Shown here piece after piece: positions 42,614 to 52,022 of a DNA stretch of 64,000 nucleotides (within the stretch, counting starts at the first letter, position 1; every line of letters begins with the position of its first letter). The translations under genes and the position numbers were made by a program. Source of the stretch: an uncultured Lachnospiraceae bacterium (GTDB lineage: Bacteria > Bacillota > Clostridia > Lachnospirales > Lachnospiraceae); NCBI GenBank assembly GCA_900317505.1, contig ONHB01000013.1:1-64000 (forward strand), read 5' to 3'. The notes under the pieces are model-generated. The model saw only the letters and a program-made list of their open reading frames with translations, was not told where the DNA came from and did not search any database.

Positions 42614-43987
42614 ATGAAAAAACATCCGGAAACATTGAAAAATTGTATATATATAATAAGAAAAATATGCATATTTGCCATAGTGACACTTGCTGTTTTT
42701 TGCATGTATGACAAAATGTCCTGCGTGGTAAAGGCAGATGAAGAACTTCCGGGCGGAGAGGCTGGCGGCCGGCCGATCGTGGTCGTCATCGATCCGGGGC
42801 ACGGAGGCGAAAACGCCGGAGCCATTTACGGCGGTTATATTGAAAAGACGCTGACACTCAATACAGCTCTTGCGATGAAAGAAGAGCTGGAAAAGTATCA
42901 GGGCGTCGAGGTTTATCTGACGAGAGAAAGTGATGTCGATTTAGACCTGGCCGAAAGAGCGGAATTTGCAGAAGAAAAGAATGCGAACATTCTGCTTTGC
43001 CTGCATTACAATATGTCCGAATATCACAAGCTGTATGGAGCGGAGTGTTATGTTTCGGCATTTGGAAGCTGTTATGCGATCGGAAAGGATTTTTCGGATA
43101 TCGAGATGGAGCTTCTGACTGATGAGGGGCTATATGACAGAGGTGTCAAGACCAGACTCAATTCGCGCGGAGCCGATTATTATGGGATCATACGGTCCAG
43201 CACAGCTAAAAAAATACCGGCTGTCATTATTGAGCACTGTCATCTGGATCAGGAAAATGACAAGCCCTATATCGATCATAATACATGGCCGCAGAAATAT
43301 GGTGTGATAGATGCGACGGCCGTGGCAAAATATTTTGGACTGAAATCAGAAGAGCTTTCGGTGGATTACAGCACAGAGGTCCATACGGCAACACCGATAC
43401 CCGATGAAAAGGTAAAGCCGGACGATACGCCACCGACAGAATGTAACGCCGAGATTTTAAGTGTTGATGAAGAAACAGGTGTTATTAAAGGCAAAATTTC
43501 GGCTTATGACCCGGACAGCCGGATACTGTATTATACATTCAGTTTTAATAACGGAAAATCATTTGGTGAATATTATAAATATGAACCGGATGAAAATGGA
43601 GGGGTTTTCTTTGAAATTCAGGCACCGGATAAAAAGCGGACCCGTCTGGTGGCAGCAGCGCTCAACCTGTATGGAGGCATGACAAAGACGGATCTTTTAT
43701 ATGTGGGCAGGATGCATTACAAAGAGGACGCCGCAGGAGCTGGGGATACACTGCAGAATGAAGAAGGAATAAAAGCCGGGGAAGATGCAGATCCGGAAGC
43801 TGCCGTGGCGGAAGCGATGGAAGTGACTAAAGAAAAAATGGAACTGGGTGGATCTGGTTCCGGAGATACTGTTGACACAGACCGGACCGATAAAAAGATC
43901 GGCGAAAAATGTTTTTTTGCAGCTGTTATTTTGCTTTTACCTGTTACAATTCTACTGGTCTGGCGTAGTAAAAAACGGAACAAATGA
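42614..43987 (+). CDS. N-acetylmuramoyl-L-alanine amidase (Amidase_3), membrane-anchored
   Basis: This is a zinc amidase that cuts the peptide from muramic acid in peptidoglycan. An N-terminal signal or anchor helix (about residues 12-30) is followed by the Amidase_3 core: VVIDPGHGGENAGAIYGGY near 57-75 (zinc His), TLNTALAMKEELEK (zinc Glu region), LLCLHYN near 133 (zinc His) and IIEHCHL near 206 (catalytic Glu). The C-terminal part has a beta-like module and a membrane helix (AAVILLLPVTILLVW) followed by RSKKRNK. That suggests it is tethered at both ends. The ATG at 42614 follows TTAGGAG. Confidence 0.9.
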   Translation: MKKHPETLKNCIYIIRKICIFAIVTLAVFCMYDKMSCVVKADEELPGGEAGGRPIVVVIDPGHGGENAGAIYGGYIEKTLTLNTALAMKEELEKYQGVEVYLTRESDVDLDLAERAEFAEEKNANILLCLHYNMSEYHKLYGAECYVSAFGSCYAIGKDFSDIEMELLTDEGLYDRGVKTRLNSRGADYYGIIRSSTAKKIPAVIIEHCHLDQENDKPYIDHNTWPQKYGVIDATAVAKYFGLKSEELSVDYSTEVHTATPIPDEKVKPDDTPPTECNAEILSVDEETGVIKGKISAYDPDSRILYYTFSFNNGKSFGEYYKYEPDENGGVFFEIQAPDKKRTRLVAAALNLYGGMTKTDLLYVGRMHYKEDAAGAGDTLQNEEGIKAGEDADPEAAVAEAMEVTKEKMELGGSGSGDTVDTDRTDKKIGEKCFFAAVILLLPVTILLVWRSKKRNK

Positions 43988-44248
43988 TGATAACCGGTTT
44001 TTAAAATGCCAAGAATATTGTATTTAACATTTAGATAAATACTTAAAATGCGCTACTTTGTGATAAAATTAAAATACGATTTAATAAAAACTTTTGTAAG
44101 GTAAAGTGACAGAGAATTGTATGTAAAAAAGTGCTTTACAATATTTTCAATTTGGATATAATTCATGTTTGAAGGAACAATGAAGTGATAATCAGTCGCT
44201 GTACCGGATCATCGGTGCATGAGGAGTTTATGAAAGGTGGATTTTATC

Positions 44249-44479
44249 ATGATGGCAGTACGTAAGGTTTCATTGGAACCTGTTGAAGCAAAGGAACTGG
44301 TTAATATTGCGTCCGCATGTGATTTCGACATTGATATTTCTTATAATCGTTATACAGTTGATGCAAAGTCTATATTGGGAGTTCTTGCTCTTGATTTTTC
44401 ACAGGTTCTGACAATTTCATACAACGGAACAGATGAAAGACTGGAGGCATTTTTAGCAGGTCATGCAATCGCATGCTAA
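44249..44479 (+). CDS. HPr-like protein lacking the phosphocarrier histidine (Crh-like)
   Basis: This is a 76-residue protein with the HPr fold pattern. The second half KSILGVLALDFSQVLTISYNGTDE matches HPr around the regulatory serine (Ser41 here, corresponding to Ser46). Where HPr has GIHARPA around His15, this protein reads LEPVEAKELV, with no histidine. It therefore cannot carry PTS phosphate, but it could be phosphorylated by HPr kinase and help CcpA, as Crh does. AAAGGTGG lies eight bases before the ATG at 44249. A terminator follows; it is a single-gene unit. Confidence 0.85.
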   Translation: MMAVRKVSLEPVEAKELVNIASACDFDIDISYNRYTVDAKSILGVLALDFSQVLTISYNGTDERLEAFLAGHAIAC

Positions 44480-44533
44480 TGCCAGGATGCTTCAAATATT
44501 AAAAAGATGGATAAATAAAGGTGCGTATATTGC

Positions 44534-44555
44534 AAATGCGGTATGCGCATTTTTT
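44534..44555 (+). terminator. Intrinsic terminator of the HPr-like gene
   Basis: AAATGCG (44534-44540) pairs with CGCATTT (44546-44552) around GTATG, followed by a T-run and more T-rich DNA. Confidence 0.75.
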
Positions 44556-44660
44556 ATATTCTTTTTTACATTGTAGAAACGGTTTTAACATGTTAAACTT
44601 GAAAAAGACAAACAGTTGTTCTGATTTTTGGATGAATTGTCAGCAGAGAGGATAGTCATT

Positions 44661-47192
44661 GTGGTAATTCGGATTTCGGTCCGTGCGTTTGTTGAATTTT
44701 TACTGCGCAGCGGGGACATCGACAATCGAAGAAAGGCCGTCAGCGAGGATGCCATGGCAGAAGGTGCCAGGATCCATCGCATGATCCAGCGACGAATGGG
44801 TGGAAATTACCGTGCTGAGGTCACGCTTTCACATACTGTCAGCCTGCCAAACTATGATATTGTGATCGAAGGCCGGGCGGATGGAATATTGGAAGAGGCA
44901 GGGCAGACGGTAGTGGATGAGATCAAATCAACCTATCGTGAGCTGCGGCGCATCAAAAAGCCTGAGCCGGTGCATCTGGCGCAGGCACAGTGCTATGCCT
45001 ATATTTATGCCAAAGAGCATGAGCTGTCTGAAATCGGCGTCCGCATGACATATTGCAATATAGAAACAGAAGAAATCAAATATTTCCATGAAAACTATAC
45101 ATTCCGGCAGCTGGAAAAATGGTTTTTAAACATGGTTGAAATGTATAAAAAGTGGTCTGATTTTGAATATGAATGGAAACAGAAGCGGCAGGAAAGCATA
45201 GAAAAGCTGGTTTTTCCCTTTCCGTACCGCGAAGGGCAGAAACAGCTGGTCGGATATGTCTATCAGACGATACAGGAGCACAAGAAGCTCTTTATGGAGG
45301 CGCCGACCGGAGTTGGCAAGACGATCTCTGTCATGTATCCGGCCATCAAATCCATGGGAGAGGGCAGATGTGAAAAAATCTTTTATCTGACGGCCAAGAC
45401 CATAACGGGAAGTGTCGCAAGAGATACGATCTCGCTTTTGCGCGAGCAGGGCTTCTGCTTTAAGAGTGTGACGATCACCGCCAAAGAAAAAATGTGCCCG
45501 CTTGATGAGTGTGTATGCAATCCGGAGGCCTGTCCTTATGCAAAAGGGCATTTTGACCGGATCAATGATGCTGTCTTTGACCTTCTGACCAAGGAGGATG
45601 CTTTTGACCGGGAAGTGGTGCTGGAATATGCCCTGCTTCATGAGGTATGTCCGTTTGAAATGTGCCTTGACATGAGCCTGTTTTCCGATGGGATTATTTG
45701 CGATTACAATTATCTGTTTGATCCCTATGCATATCTGCACCGTTTTTTTGCGGATGAATCGGGCGGACAGTACCTGTTTTTGATCGACGAGGCACACAAT
45801 CTGGTGGAGCGTGGCAGGAGCATGTATTCTGCGGTTCTTGTCAAAGAGGATTTTTTGAAGTTTAGTGCCGATGTCAAAGAAGAAAGCCCTTATATAGCCA
45901 GATTGTCTGAAAAATGCAATAAAGAGCTGCTTTCTTTGAAAAAAGAATGTGAAAATTATAAGGTCCTTGAGGGCTGCGCAAAGTTTCTGACAGCCTGCAA
46001 TAAGCTGCATGGTGCGATCAATCAATATTTAGAAGATCATGATAACAGTAAAATCTGGGATATTTTACTGGATTTTTATTTTGAGATCGGGCGTTTTCTG
46101 GATACCTATGACAGGATGGATCTGGAACACTACGTGACCTATACCGGTTACGATGAGGCAGACCGATTTTTTATCAAGGAATTTTGTGTGGATCCTTCCG
46201 ATGAGCTGAAGGCGTGTATGGATAAAGGCGCCGCCAGCATTCTTTTTTCGGCGACGTTCTTGCCGATTCAGTATTATAAAAGCCTTCTTGGCGGAAAAGA
46301 GGGCGATTATGAGGTATATGCCAAAAGCACTTTTCTGCCGCAAAGGCAGATCCAGCTGATCGGAAAAGACGTTACAAGCCGGTATACCCGCAGAAATGAG
46401 ACAGAGTATCAGAATATTGCGCGCTATATTCATGCGGTTATTGATGCTAAGGATGGAAATTATATGGTGTTCTTTCCGTCACATGCGTTTTTAAATGCGG
46501 TGTATGAAGCATATACGGAATTGTATCAGGAAGAAGATCATGTGCGTATCCTGTGCCAGCAGTCACATATGAGTGAGGCACAGAGAGAGGAATTTTTAGA
46601 GCATTTTTCCTATCATGATGAGGCGGATTTTGCACATAAAATAGCAATGGATATTGAAATTGAAGATGATGCTGTAGATGTGACGGGGGTTTTTGATCAA
46701 CAGTACAGCCTGTCGTTTATTGGACAGTCGGATGAATTGTTTAATGAACGGTCCGAGGAACAGCCGGATGAACTGTTGGACTGGAAATCAGAACAAGTGC
46801 CCAAGATTACAACCTTGCTTGGATTTTGTGTTCAGGGGGGTATTTTTTCGGAAGGAATTGATTTAAAGCACGATTCCCTGATCGGTGCTATTGTTGTGGG
46901 AACCGGACTGCCGCAGGTAGGACCGGAGAGGGAAATATTAAAGAAGCATTTTGACAAAATGGGACAGGATGGTTTTGATTATGCCTACCGGTATCCCGGC
47001 ATGAACAAGGTTTTGCAGGCGGCCGGGCGCGTGATCCGCACCAAGGATGATGCCGGAGTCATTGCTCTTTTAGATGAACGGTTTATGCAGAACAGCTACA
47101 AAAAGATGTTTCCGGCAGAATGGAAGAGAGTACATGCTGTTGGGATTTCCGAAATGTATGTGTATGCGAAAAGCTTCTGGGAAAGTTTGTAA
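44661..47192 (+). CDS. Rad3/DinG-type Fe-S helicase with N-terminal PD-(D/E)XK nuclease-like domain
   Basis: This is an 843-residue DNA repair-type enzyme. Residues 1-170 resemble a Cas4/RecB nuclease fold (IEGRADGILEE then VVDEIKSTY). The SF2 helicase follows: Walker A EAPTGVGKT near 213, and Fe-S cysteines in CPLDECVCNPEACPYAKG and CPFEMCLDMS (about 278-336). DEAH appears as FLIDEAHNL near 373, and motif VI AAGRVIRTKDD near 788. An acidic insert lies near 665-710. I use the GTG at 44661, nine bases after AGAGG. The nuclease-helicase order resembles a Cas4-DinG type protein; its pathway is not shown by neighbours. Confidence 0.87.
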   Translation: MVIRISVRAFVEFLLRSGDIDNRRKAVSEDAMAEGARIHRMIQRRMGGNYRAEVTLSHTVSLPNYDIVIEGRADGILEEAGQTVVDEIKSTYRELRRIKKPEPVHLAQAQCYAYIYAKEHELSEIGVRMTYCNIETEEIKYFHENYTFRQLEKWFLNMVEMYKKWSDFEYEWKQKRQESIEKLVFPFPYREGQKQLVGYVYQTIQEHKKLFMEAPTGVGKTISVMYPAIKSMGEGRCEKIFYLTAKTITGSVARDTISLLREQGFCFKSVTITAKEKMCPLDECVCNPEACPYAKGHFDRINDAVFDLLTKEDAFDREVVLEYALLHEVCPFEMCLDMSLFSDGIICDYNYLFDPYAYLHRFFADESGGQYLFLIDEAHNLVERGRSMYSAVLVKEDFLKFSADVKEESPYIARLSEKCNKELLSLKKECENYKVLEGCAKFLTACNKLHGAINQYLEDHDNSKIWDILLDFYFEIGRFLDTYDRMDLEHYVTYTGYDEADRFFIKEFCVDPSDELKACMDKGAASILFSATFLPIQYYKSLLGGKEGDYEVYAKSTFLPQRQIQLIGKDVTSRYTRRNETEYQNIARYIHAVIDAKDGNYMVFFPSHAFLNAVYEAYTELYQEEDHVRILCQQSHMSEAQREEFLEHFSYHDEADFAHKIAMDIEIEDDAVDVTGVFDQQYSLSFIGQSDELFNERSEEQPDELLDWKSEQVPKITTLLGFCVQGGIFSEGIDLKHDSLIGAIVVGTGLPQVGPEREILKKHFDKMGQDGFDYAYRYPGMNKVLQAAGRVIRTKDDAGVIALLDERFMQNSYKKMFPAEWKRVHAVGISEMYVYAKSFWESL

Positions 47193-47217
47193 GGATATGA
47201 GCTGTATGGGACAGTGA

Positions 47218-47316
47218 ATGTACAATAAATATATGATAAGAATATGATCAATGTACGATAAATATATGATAAGAATAGGATCAATGTATGATAAATATAT
47301 GATAAGCGTATGATAA
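47218..47316. repeat. Three tandem 33-bp repeats
   Basis: Units start at 47218, 47251 and 47284 and share ATGTA, then ATAAATATATGATAAG. They begin 26 bp after the helicase stop. The minus-strand frame across them encodes LIIYLSYI repeats, but it has no ribosome site or codon signal. Confidence 0.85.
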
Positions 47317-48183
47317 ATGAATGAAACAAAACGCATGTGATTATATTGATGATGACATGTGTCGTAGGATGTGATGCATAGAATGATGTTATCCACATCG
47401 AGTCGAAAAAAGTAATATAACAAACGATATGGTTTACATAACCTGTTTTCGAATTTGTTTTTGATAAAATTAGAAAAATGTTGTAAATTTGCGATAATTG
47501 CAAAAATAACGACTGAAACTTGCAAAAAACGCGTTTGAAAATGTCGAAGTGAGTCAAAAATGGAAATGTGCATAAATGTGTGGAAATTGTGGATTTATAA
47601 AATATGAAATCTGTTATTTAATGATTTTGCAAGTTTTCTGTCATGAAAAAATGCAAGTTTTAATTCTGAAAGGCTTTGCATTAAAACATCATAAACAAAG
47701 ATTATGTAAACTCGTGAAGAGATATATATAAAATAAAAAATGAACGTTGTTTTATGAGGGGGTTTAATCGCTTTTTACTTTGCACTTTGTTTGAATTTAT
47801 GTTTCTGACATAAAAAGTATGTGGTAATATTTTGGTGACTTTGCGTTTTTGCATTTCAAAACACCAATTATTTATTATATGCCCGGATTAAATCAAAAAT
47901 CAAAAATCAAAATTCCTACCTTCCCCCAAAAAAATTATAACAAAAAATCAAGAATTCGGTCAGAAAGCACAATGTGCCTGCGAATTATATATAAGCATTA
48001 TTAGGACATATTATTCAGAGCTGTATTTTGATATATTCCAGAAATGTCCGGAAATAATATCGGGAGCAATATCTAAAATTAAAAAAATCTTAAAAGAAAT
48101 ATGATGCCCACCTATTTTATATATAGTAGTGATGTGATAAAATGAACACAAAACATTGTTGTTTCTTTAAAGGAGGAAGCATA
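47317..48183. other. AT-rich gap without genes
   Basis: About 870 bp of strongly A+T-rich DNA with no credible gene. One exact DnaA-box-like TTATCCACA lies at 47389-47397, and looser variants (TGTGGAAAT, TGTGGATTT) lie near 47579-47596. Short repeats of TGCAAGTTTT occur near 47625-47662. There is no cluster of boxes and no dnaA/dnaN, so I do not call an origin. It ends in a promoter-like TATATATAG stretch before the GH13 gene. Confidence 0.55.
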
Positions 48184-49497
48184 ATGTGGGCTTATGAAAG
48201 TGTTTTTTATCAGATATATCCATTGGGATTTTGCGGAGCACCGTTTGAAAATGATGGCGTTGAAGTTTCGCGAATCTTAAAAGTTATTGACTGGATACCA
48301 CATATTAAAAAGGTAGGAGCCAATGCAATATATTTTTCTCCGGTATTTGAATCGGATACTCACGGATACAATACCAGGGATTATTCCAAAATTGACTGCA
48401 GACTGGGAAGCAACGCCGATTTTAAAAAGGTCTGCGATGCATTACATAAAGAAGGAATTAAAGTAGTTCTGGATGGCGTGTTCAATCACGTTGGCCGTGG
48501 CTTCTGGGCCTTTCAGGATGTGTTAAAAAATAGAGAAAATTCAGCATACAAGGATTGGTTTTACCGGATTGATTTCGGTGGCAATTCCAATTACAACGAT
48601 GGTCTCTGGTATGAAGGCTGGGAAGGTAATTATGACCTTGTAAAGCTCAATCTCCGCAATGATGCTGTGAAAAATCATATTATGGAGTGCGTGGAAGGCT
48701 GGATCAAGGAATTTGACATCGACGGTCTGAGACTGGACGTGGCATATTGTTTGGATCACGATTTTGTCAGACATCTGCGCTGGTTCTGTGATCAGAAAAA
48801 AGAGGACTTTTTCCTTGTCGGAGAAATGTTACATGGTGACTACAATCAGATGGTCAACGATTCCATGTTACATTCTGCTACCAATTATGAATGTTACAAG
48901 GGATTATATTCCAGCTTTAACAGCATGAATATGTTTGAAATCAATCATTCACTGCTTCGTCAGTTTGGTCCGGAAAACTGGACATTATACAAAGGAAAAC
49001 ATTTGTTATCATTTGTTGACAATCATGATGTGAGCAGAATTGCCAGCATCCTGACCAATGAAAAGCATCTGCCTCTGGTTTATGCACTGATGTTTGGAAT
49101 GCCCGGCATCCCCTGTGTATATTACGGAAGTGAATGGGGAGCAAAGGCTGACAAGAGCGAAGGCGATCCGGCTCTTCGTGCATGCTTTGACAAACCGGAA
49201 TACAACGAGCTGACAGAATGGATCCACAAGCTGAGTGAAGCCAAAAAGCACAGTAAGGCTCTCAACTATGGAGATTTCAGATCGGTTGTGCTGACCAATA
49301 AGCAGTGTATTTTTGAAAGAAAATGTGATGATGAGCGTGTCCTGGTGGCAATCAATGCAGATGGTGAAAGCTATACAGCACATTTTGATGCTGGATGCGG
49401 TACAGCAGTAGATCTGATCACCGGCAATGCACATGATTTTGGCGGTGGAAGTGAGCTTCCGGCATACAGTGCAGCTTTTTGGAAAATGGAAAAATAG
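48184..49497 (+). CDS. GH13 alpha-glucan hydrolase (maltodextrin-type), cytosolic
   Basis: This is an alpha-amylase superfamily enzyme of 437 residues with a (beta/alpha)8 barrel. The conserved regions are DGVFNHVG near 99, GLRLDVA near 181 (nucleophile Asp), LVGEML near 212 (acid/base Glu) and FVDNHDVSR near 278. There is no signal peptide, so it acts on imported oligosaccharides. The short length and lack of an N-terminal domain resemble neopullulanase-like or maltodextrin glucosidase enzymes. AAAGGAGGAAGC precedes the ATG at 48184. It stands before, but probably apart from, the ABC cluster. Confidence 0.92.
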   Translation: MWAYESVFYQIYPLGFCGAPFENDGVEVSRILKVIDWIPHIKKVGANAIYFSPVFESDTHGYNTRDYSKIDCRLGSNADFKKVCDALHKEGIKVVLDGVFNHVGRGFWAFQDVLKNRENSAYKDWFYRIDFGGNSNYNDGLWYEGWEGNYDLVKLNLRNDAVKNHIMECVEGWIKEFDIDGLRLDVAYCLDHDFVRHLRWFCDQKKEDFFLVGEMLHGDYNQMVNDSMLHSATNYECYKGLYSSFNSMNMFEINHSLLRQFGPENWTLYKGKHLLSFVDNHDVSRIASILTNEKHLPLVYALMFGMPGIPCVYYGSEWGAKADKSEGDPALRACFDKPEYNELTEWIHKLSEAKKHSKALNYGDFRSVVLTNKQCIFERKCDDERVLVAINADGESYTAHFDAGCGTAVDLITGNAHDFGGGSELPAYSAAFWKMEK

Positions 49498-49530
49498 GCG
49501 AGTATTGTTTGTGGAAAGAGAAAGGATATT

Positions 49531-50262
49531 ATGAAGGAACAACAGCCCGTTATTACAGTGAAAAACCTGTACAAGATATATAAAGTGGGAGATACAAAGG
49601 TAAGAGCATTAAATGGTGTCAGCTTTGACATTCACCGCGGCGAGTTTTGTGCGATTGTCGGTGCCTCGGGCTCCGGTAAATCTACCTTATTAAATATGCT
49701 TGCCGGATTGGAGAAGCCTACCAAGGGTGAGATCGTCATTGCAGGTGAGCATATGGAGACCAAATCAGAAAATGCCCTGGTTGCATTTCGACGGCAGCAT
49801 ATCGGTTTTATTTTTCAGTCGTTCAATCTGTTATCAACAATGAATGCGGTTGAAAATATAGCACTGCCACTTACCTTTCAAGGTATGGACAAAGAAAAGC
49901 GGACGAAGCTGGCACAAAAGGCAATCAAAATGGTAGGCCTGGAAAAGTACAGCAAACACAAACCGACACAGATGTCAGGCGGTCAGCAACAGCGTATCGG
50001 TGTTGCCCGTGCACTGGTGGTTAATCCGGAGATTATTTTTGCTGATGAACCGACCGGTAATCTGGACTCGCGGACGTCCGAAGAGATCATGGGACTTATG
50101 AGAAGAGTCGTGGAGGAAAAAGGACAGACGCTGATCATGGTTACGCATGACAATCATCTGGCAGAATATGCAGACCGTATTTTCCATATAAAAGATGGTA
50201 AGATTTTAAAAATAGAAGATAAACGGCTGGAAACAAAAACAGCCATGGATGCAACATCATAA
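49531..50262 (+). CDS. ABC transporter ATPase (MacB/LolD type)
   Basis: This is the nucleotide-binding subunit of a MacB-like complex; 243 residues. Walker A is GASGSGKST (about 43-51), the signature SGGQQQR near 149, Walker B IIFADEPTGNLDS near 168, and the switch His follows in MVTHDNH. The ADEPTGNLD form and the FQSFNLL Q-loop are characteristic of the MacB/LolD/SalX subfamily. It lies 30 bp before the exported partner gene and shares a cluster with the permease at 52023. Confidence 0.93.
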   Translation: MKEQQPVITVKNLYKIYKVGDTKVRALNGVSFDIHRGEFCAIVGASGSGKSTLLNMLAGLEKPTKGEIVIAGEHMETKSENALVAFRRQHIGFIFQSFNLLSTMNAVENIALPLTFQGMDKEKRTKLAQKAIKMVGLEKYSKHKPTQMSGGQQQRIGVARALVVNPEIIFADEPTGNLDSRTSEEIMGLMRRVVEEKGQTLIMVTHDNHLAEYADRIFHIKDGKILKIEDKRLETKTAMDATS

Positions 50263-50292
50263 ATATGTATATGTCAACGTGAGGATTAAAAA

Positions 50293-51999
50293 ATGAAGGA
50301 TGGAATGAAGATGAGAAAAACAAGGGAAAGGCAGAATGTTAAAAGAAAATTTAACAAAGCAAAATTCACAGCATTGACACTGGCTGCTGCAATGACAGTA
50401 GCAGAGGTTGCTGCACTCTTTGGTGGAATGGCAGATGCAGTTTATGCGACAGAGCTGTCAGGACTTCCGGCAGTCGGAGCCGTAGTTGACGGTGCGTCGA
50501 CAGCGACGACTTCAACTACCACAACAACGGATAGCAAAAAAGATGATAAAACCACAGATACCACGGATGATACCACAGATACCACGGATGATACCACAGA
50601 TACCACTCCGATCAGTACCAGTGATTTTATCATGGTAGGCGGCGACTGGGTAACACCGACTGCTGTATATGGACAGACAGTTAATGTCGTACTTCCGGTT
50701 GTCAATATGTCAATTACCGGGCTTACCAATGTCATTGTGACTCCTGTGATCGCATCTGATAGCAAGGAATGGCCGTTTGAAATTCAGACGAGTGGATACA
50801 CTCAGACAATCCCGGATCTTCCCGGAAAAGGAAATGGTCAGAATGATATGGACCGCCGCCGGGAGCTGACATGGACATTCAAGACAAGAGCGGATGTATT
50901 AAATGGATATTATAAGATCCCGTTTGATGTCATTTATTACAGCGGTGATTCTTATGAAAAAGCCACACTCACAACATGGGTAAAAGTAATTGGTGCGCCT
51001 GGAAGCGGACAACTGTCTGATGGCGGATCAGCTTTATCAACACCACGTGTTATTATTACGGGATTTGATACCGTTCCAAGTGAAGTGCATGCAGGAGATA
51101 CTTTTACGCTGACCCTTCATCTGAAAAATACATCCAAGAGAACCGCTGTATCCAATATGCAGGTGGATCTGACCACTCCTTCAGCCGGAACAGATACCGC
51201 ATCTACATATGAAGCCTTCCTTCCGACCAGCGGATCCAATACTCTTTATGTAGAACGTATTGGCGCTAACTCAACGGCTGATGTTTCCATTGAAATGACA
51301 GCCAAGGCAGACCTGTCCCAGAAGCCTTATGCAATTTCTGTCAATATGGCTTATGAAGATTCAGACTATGCAGCATATACAGCGAAAGCAGATGTTTCCA
51401 TCCCGGTTAATCAGGACGCACGCTTTGATGTCAGCACCATGGAAATCATGCCGACGGATATTACCGTTGGTGGACAGAGCAATGTCATGTTCAGCATTTA
51501 CAATACCGGTAAGACTACACTTTACAATGTACAGGTTAAGTTCGTGGCTGATTCCATTACCGAGACGAGCAGTTTTATCGGTAAAATCGATCCCGGCGCA
51601 ACAGGAAATGTTGATGCCATGATCGAAGGCGCAGCTGCAACCATGGATGATGGAACCGTAAAAGCCATTATTTCATATGAAGATGACGCCGGAAATGTTT
51701 CAACACAGGAAGAAACCTTTACCTTATATGTATCAGAAGAAAGCTATGATGATTTTGACTACAGTGACATGCCTGTGGAAGAGGAAAGTGGAAGCTCCCA
51801 TGTGGGACTGATCATTGCCATTGTGGTTATTGTGATCATTGCAGCCGTCGTTGCAACAGTTATTATCCTCAAAAAGAGAAAAAAGAAAAAAGAGCAGAAG
51901 GAATTAGAGGATGAGCTCTTAGACGATGATGATGAGGCAGAAACAGAGGATGAAAAAGAGCAGGAGACTGCAGAAACCGATTCTAAAGATGAAGATTAA
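50293..51999 (+). CDS. Exported, membrane-anchored adaptor with CARDB-like repeats
   Basis: This 568-residue protein has an N-terminal signal segment (TALTLAAAMTVAEVAALFGG). A Thr/Asp linker follows (about 67-100), with repeated TTDTTDD from a short DNA repeat near 50550-50606. Two or three Ig-like CARDB domains (about 105-480) come next, then one C-terminal membrane helix (GLIIAIVVIVIIAAVVATV) and a very acidic tail. It sits between the ATPase and permease genes and probably acts as the extracytoplasmic adaptor, in the place of MacA. GTGAGG precedes the ATG. Confidence 0.82.
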   Translation: MKDGMKMRKTRERQNVKRKFNKAKFTALTLAAAMTVAEVAALFGGMADAVYATELSGLPAVGAVVDGASTATTSTTTTTDSKKDDKTTDTTDDTTDTTDDTTDTTPISTSDFIMVGGDWVTPTAVYGQTVNVVLPVVNMSITGLTNVIVTPVIASDSKEWPFEIQTSGYTQTIPDLPGKGNGQNDMDRRRELTWTFKTRADVLNGYYKIPFDVIYYSGDSYEKATLTTWVKVIGAPGSGQLSDGGSALSTPRVIITGFDTVPSEVHAGDTFTLTLHLKNTSKRTAVSNMQVDLTTPSAGTDTASTYEAFLPTSGSNTLYVERIGANSTADVSIEMTAKADLSQKPYAISVNMAYEDSDYAAYTAKADVSIPVNQDARFDVSTMEIMPTDITVGGQSNVMFSIYNTGKTTLYNVQVKFVADSITETSSFIGKIDPGATGNVDAMIEGAAATMDDGTVKAIISYEDDAGNVSTQEETFTLYVSEESYDDFDYSDMPVEEESGSSHVGLIIAIVVIVIIAAVVATVIILKKRKKKKEQKELEDELLDDDDEAETEDEKEQETAETDSKDED

Positions 52000-52022
52000 C
52001 AGCCCGGTAAAGGAGATGCTCT

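Noticed and set aside
47070-47573. Minus-strand frames with LIIYLSYI repeats
   Set aside because: They translate the 33-bp tandem repeats and overlap the helicase gene; low-complexity, no start signal.
47389-47596. Replication origin
   Set aside because: Only one exact DnaA-box-like site and two loose ones, with no dnaA, dnaN or clustered boxes.
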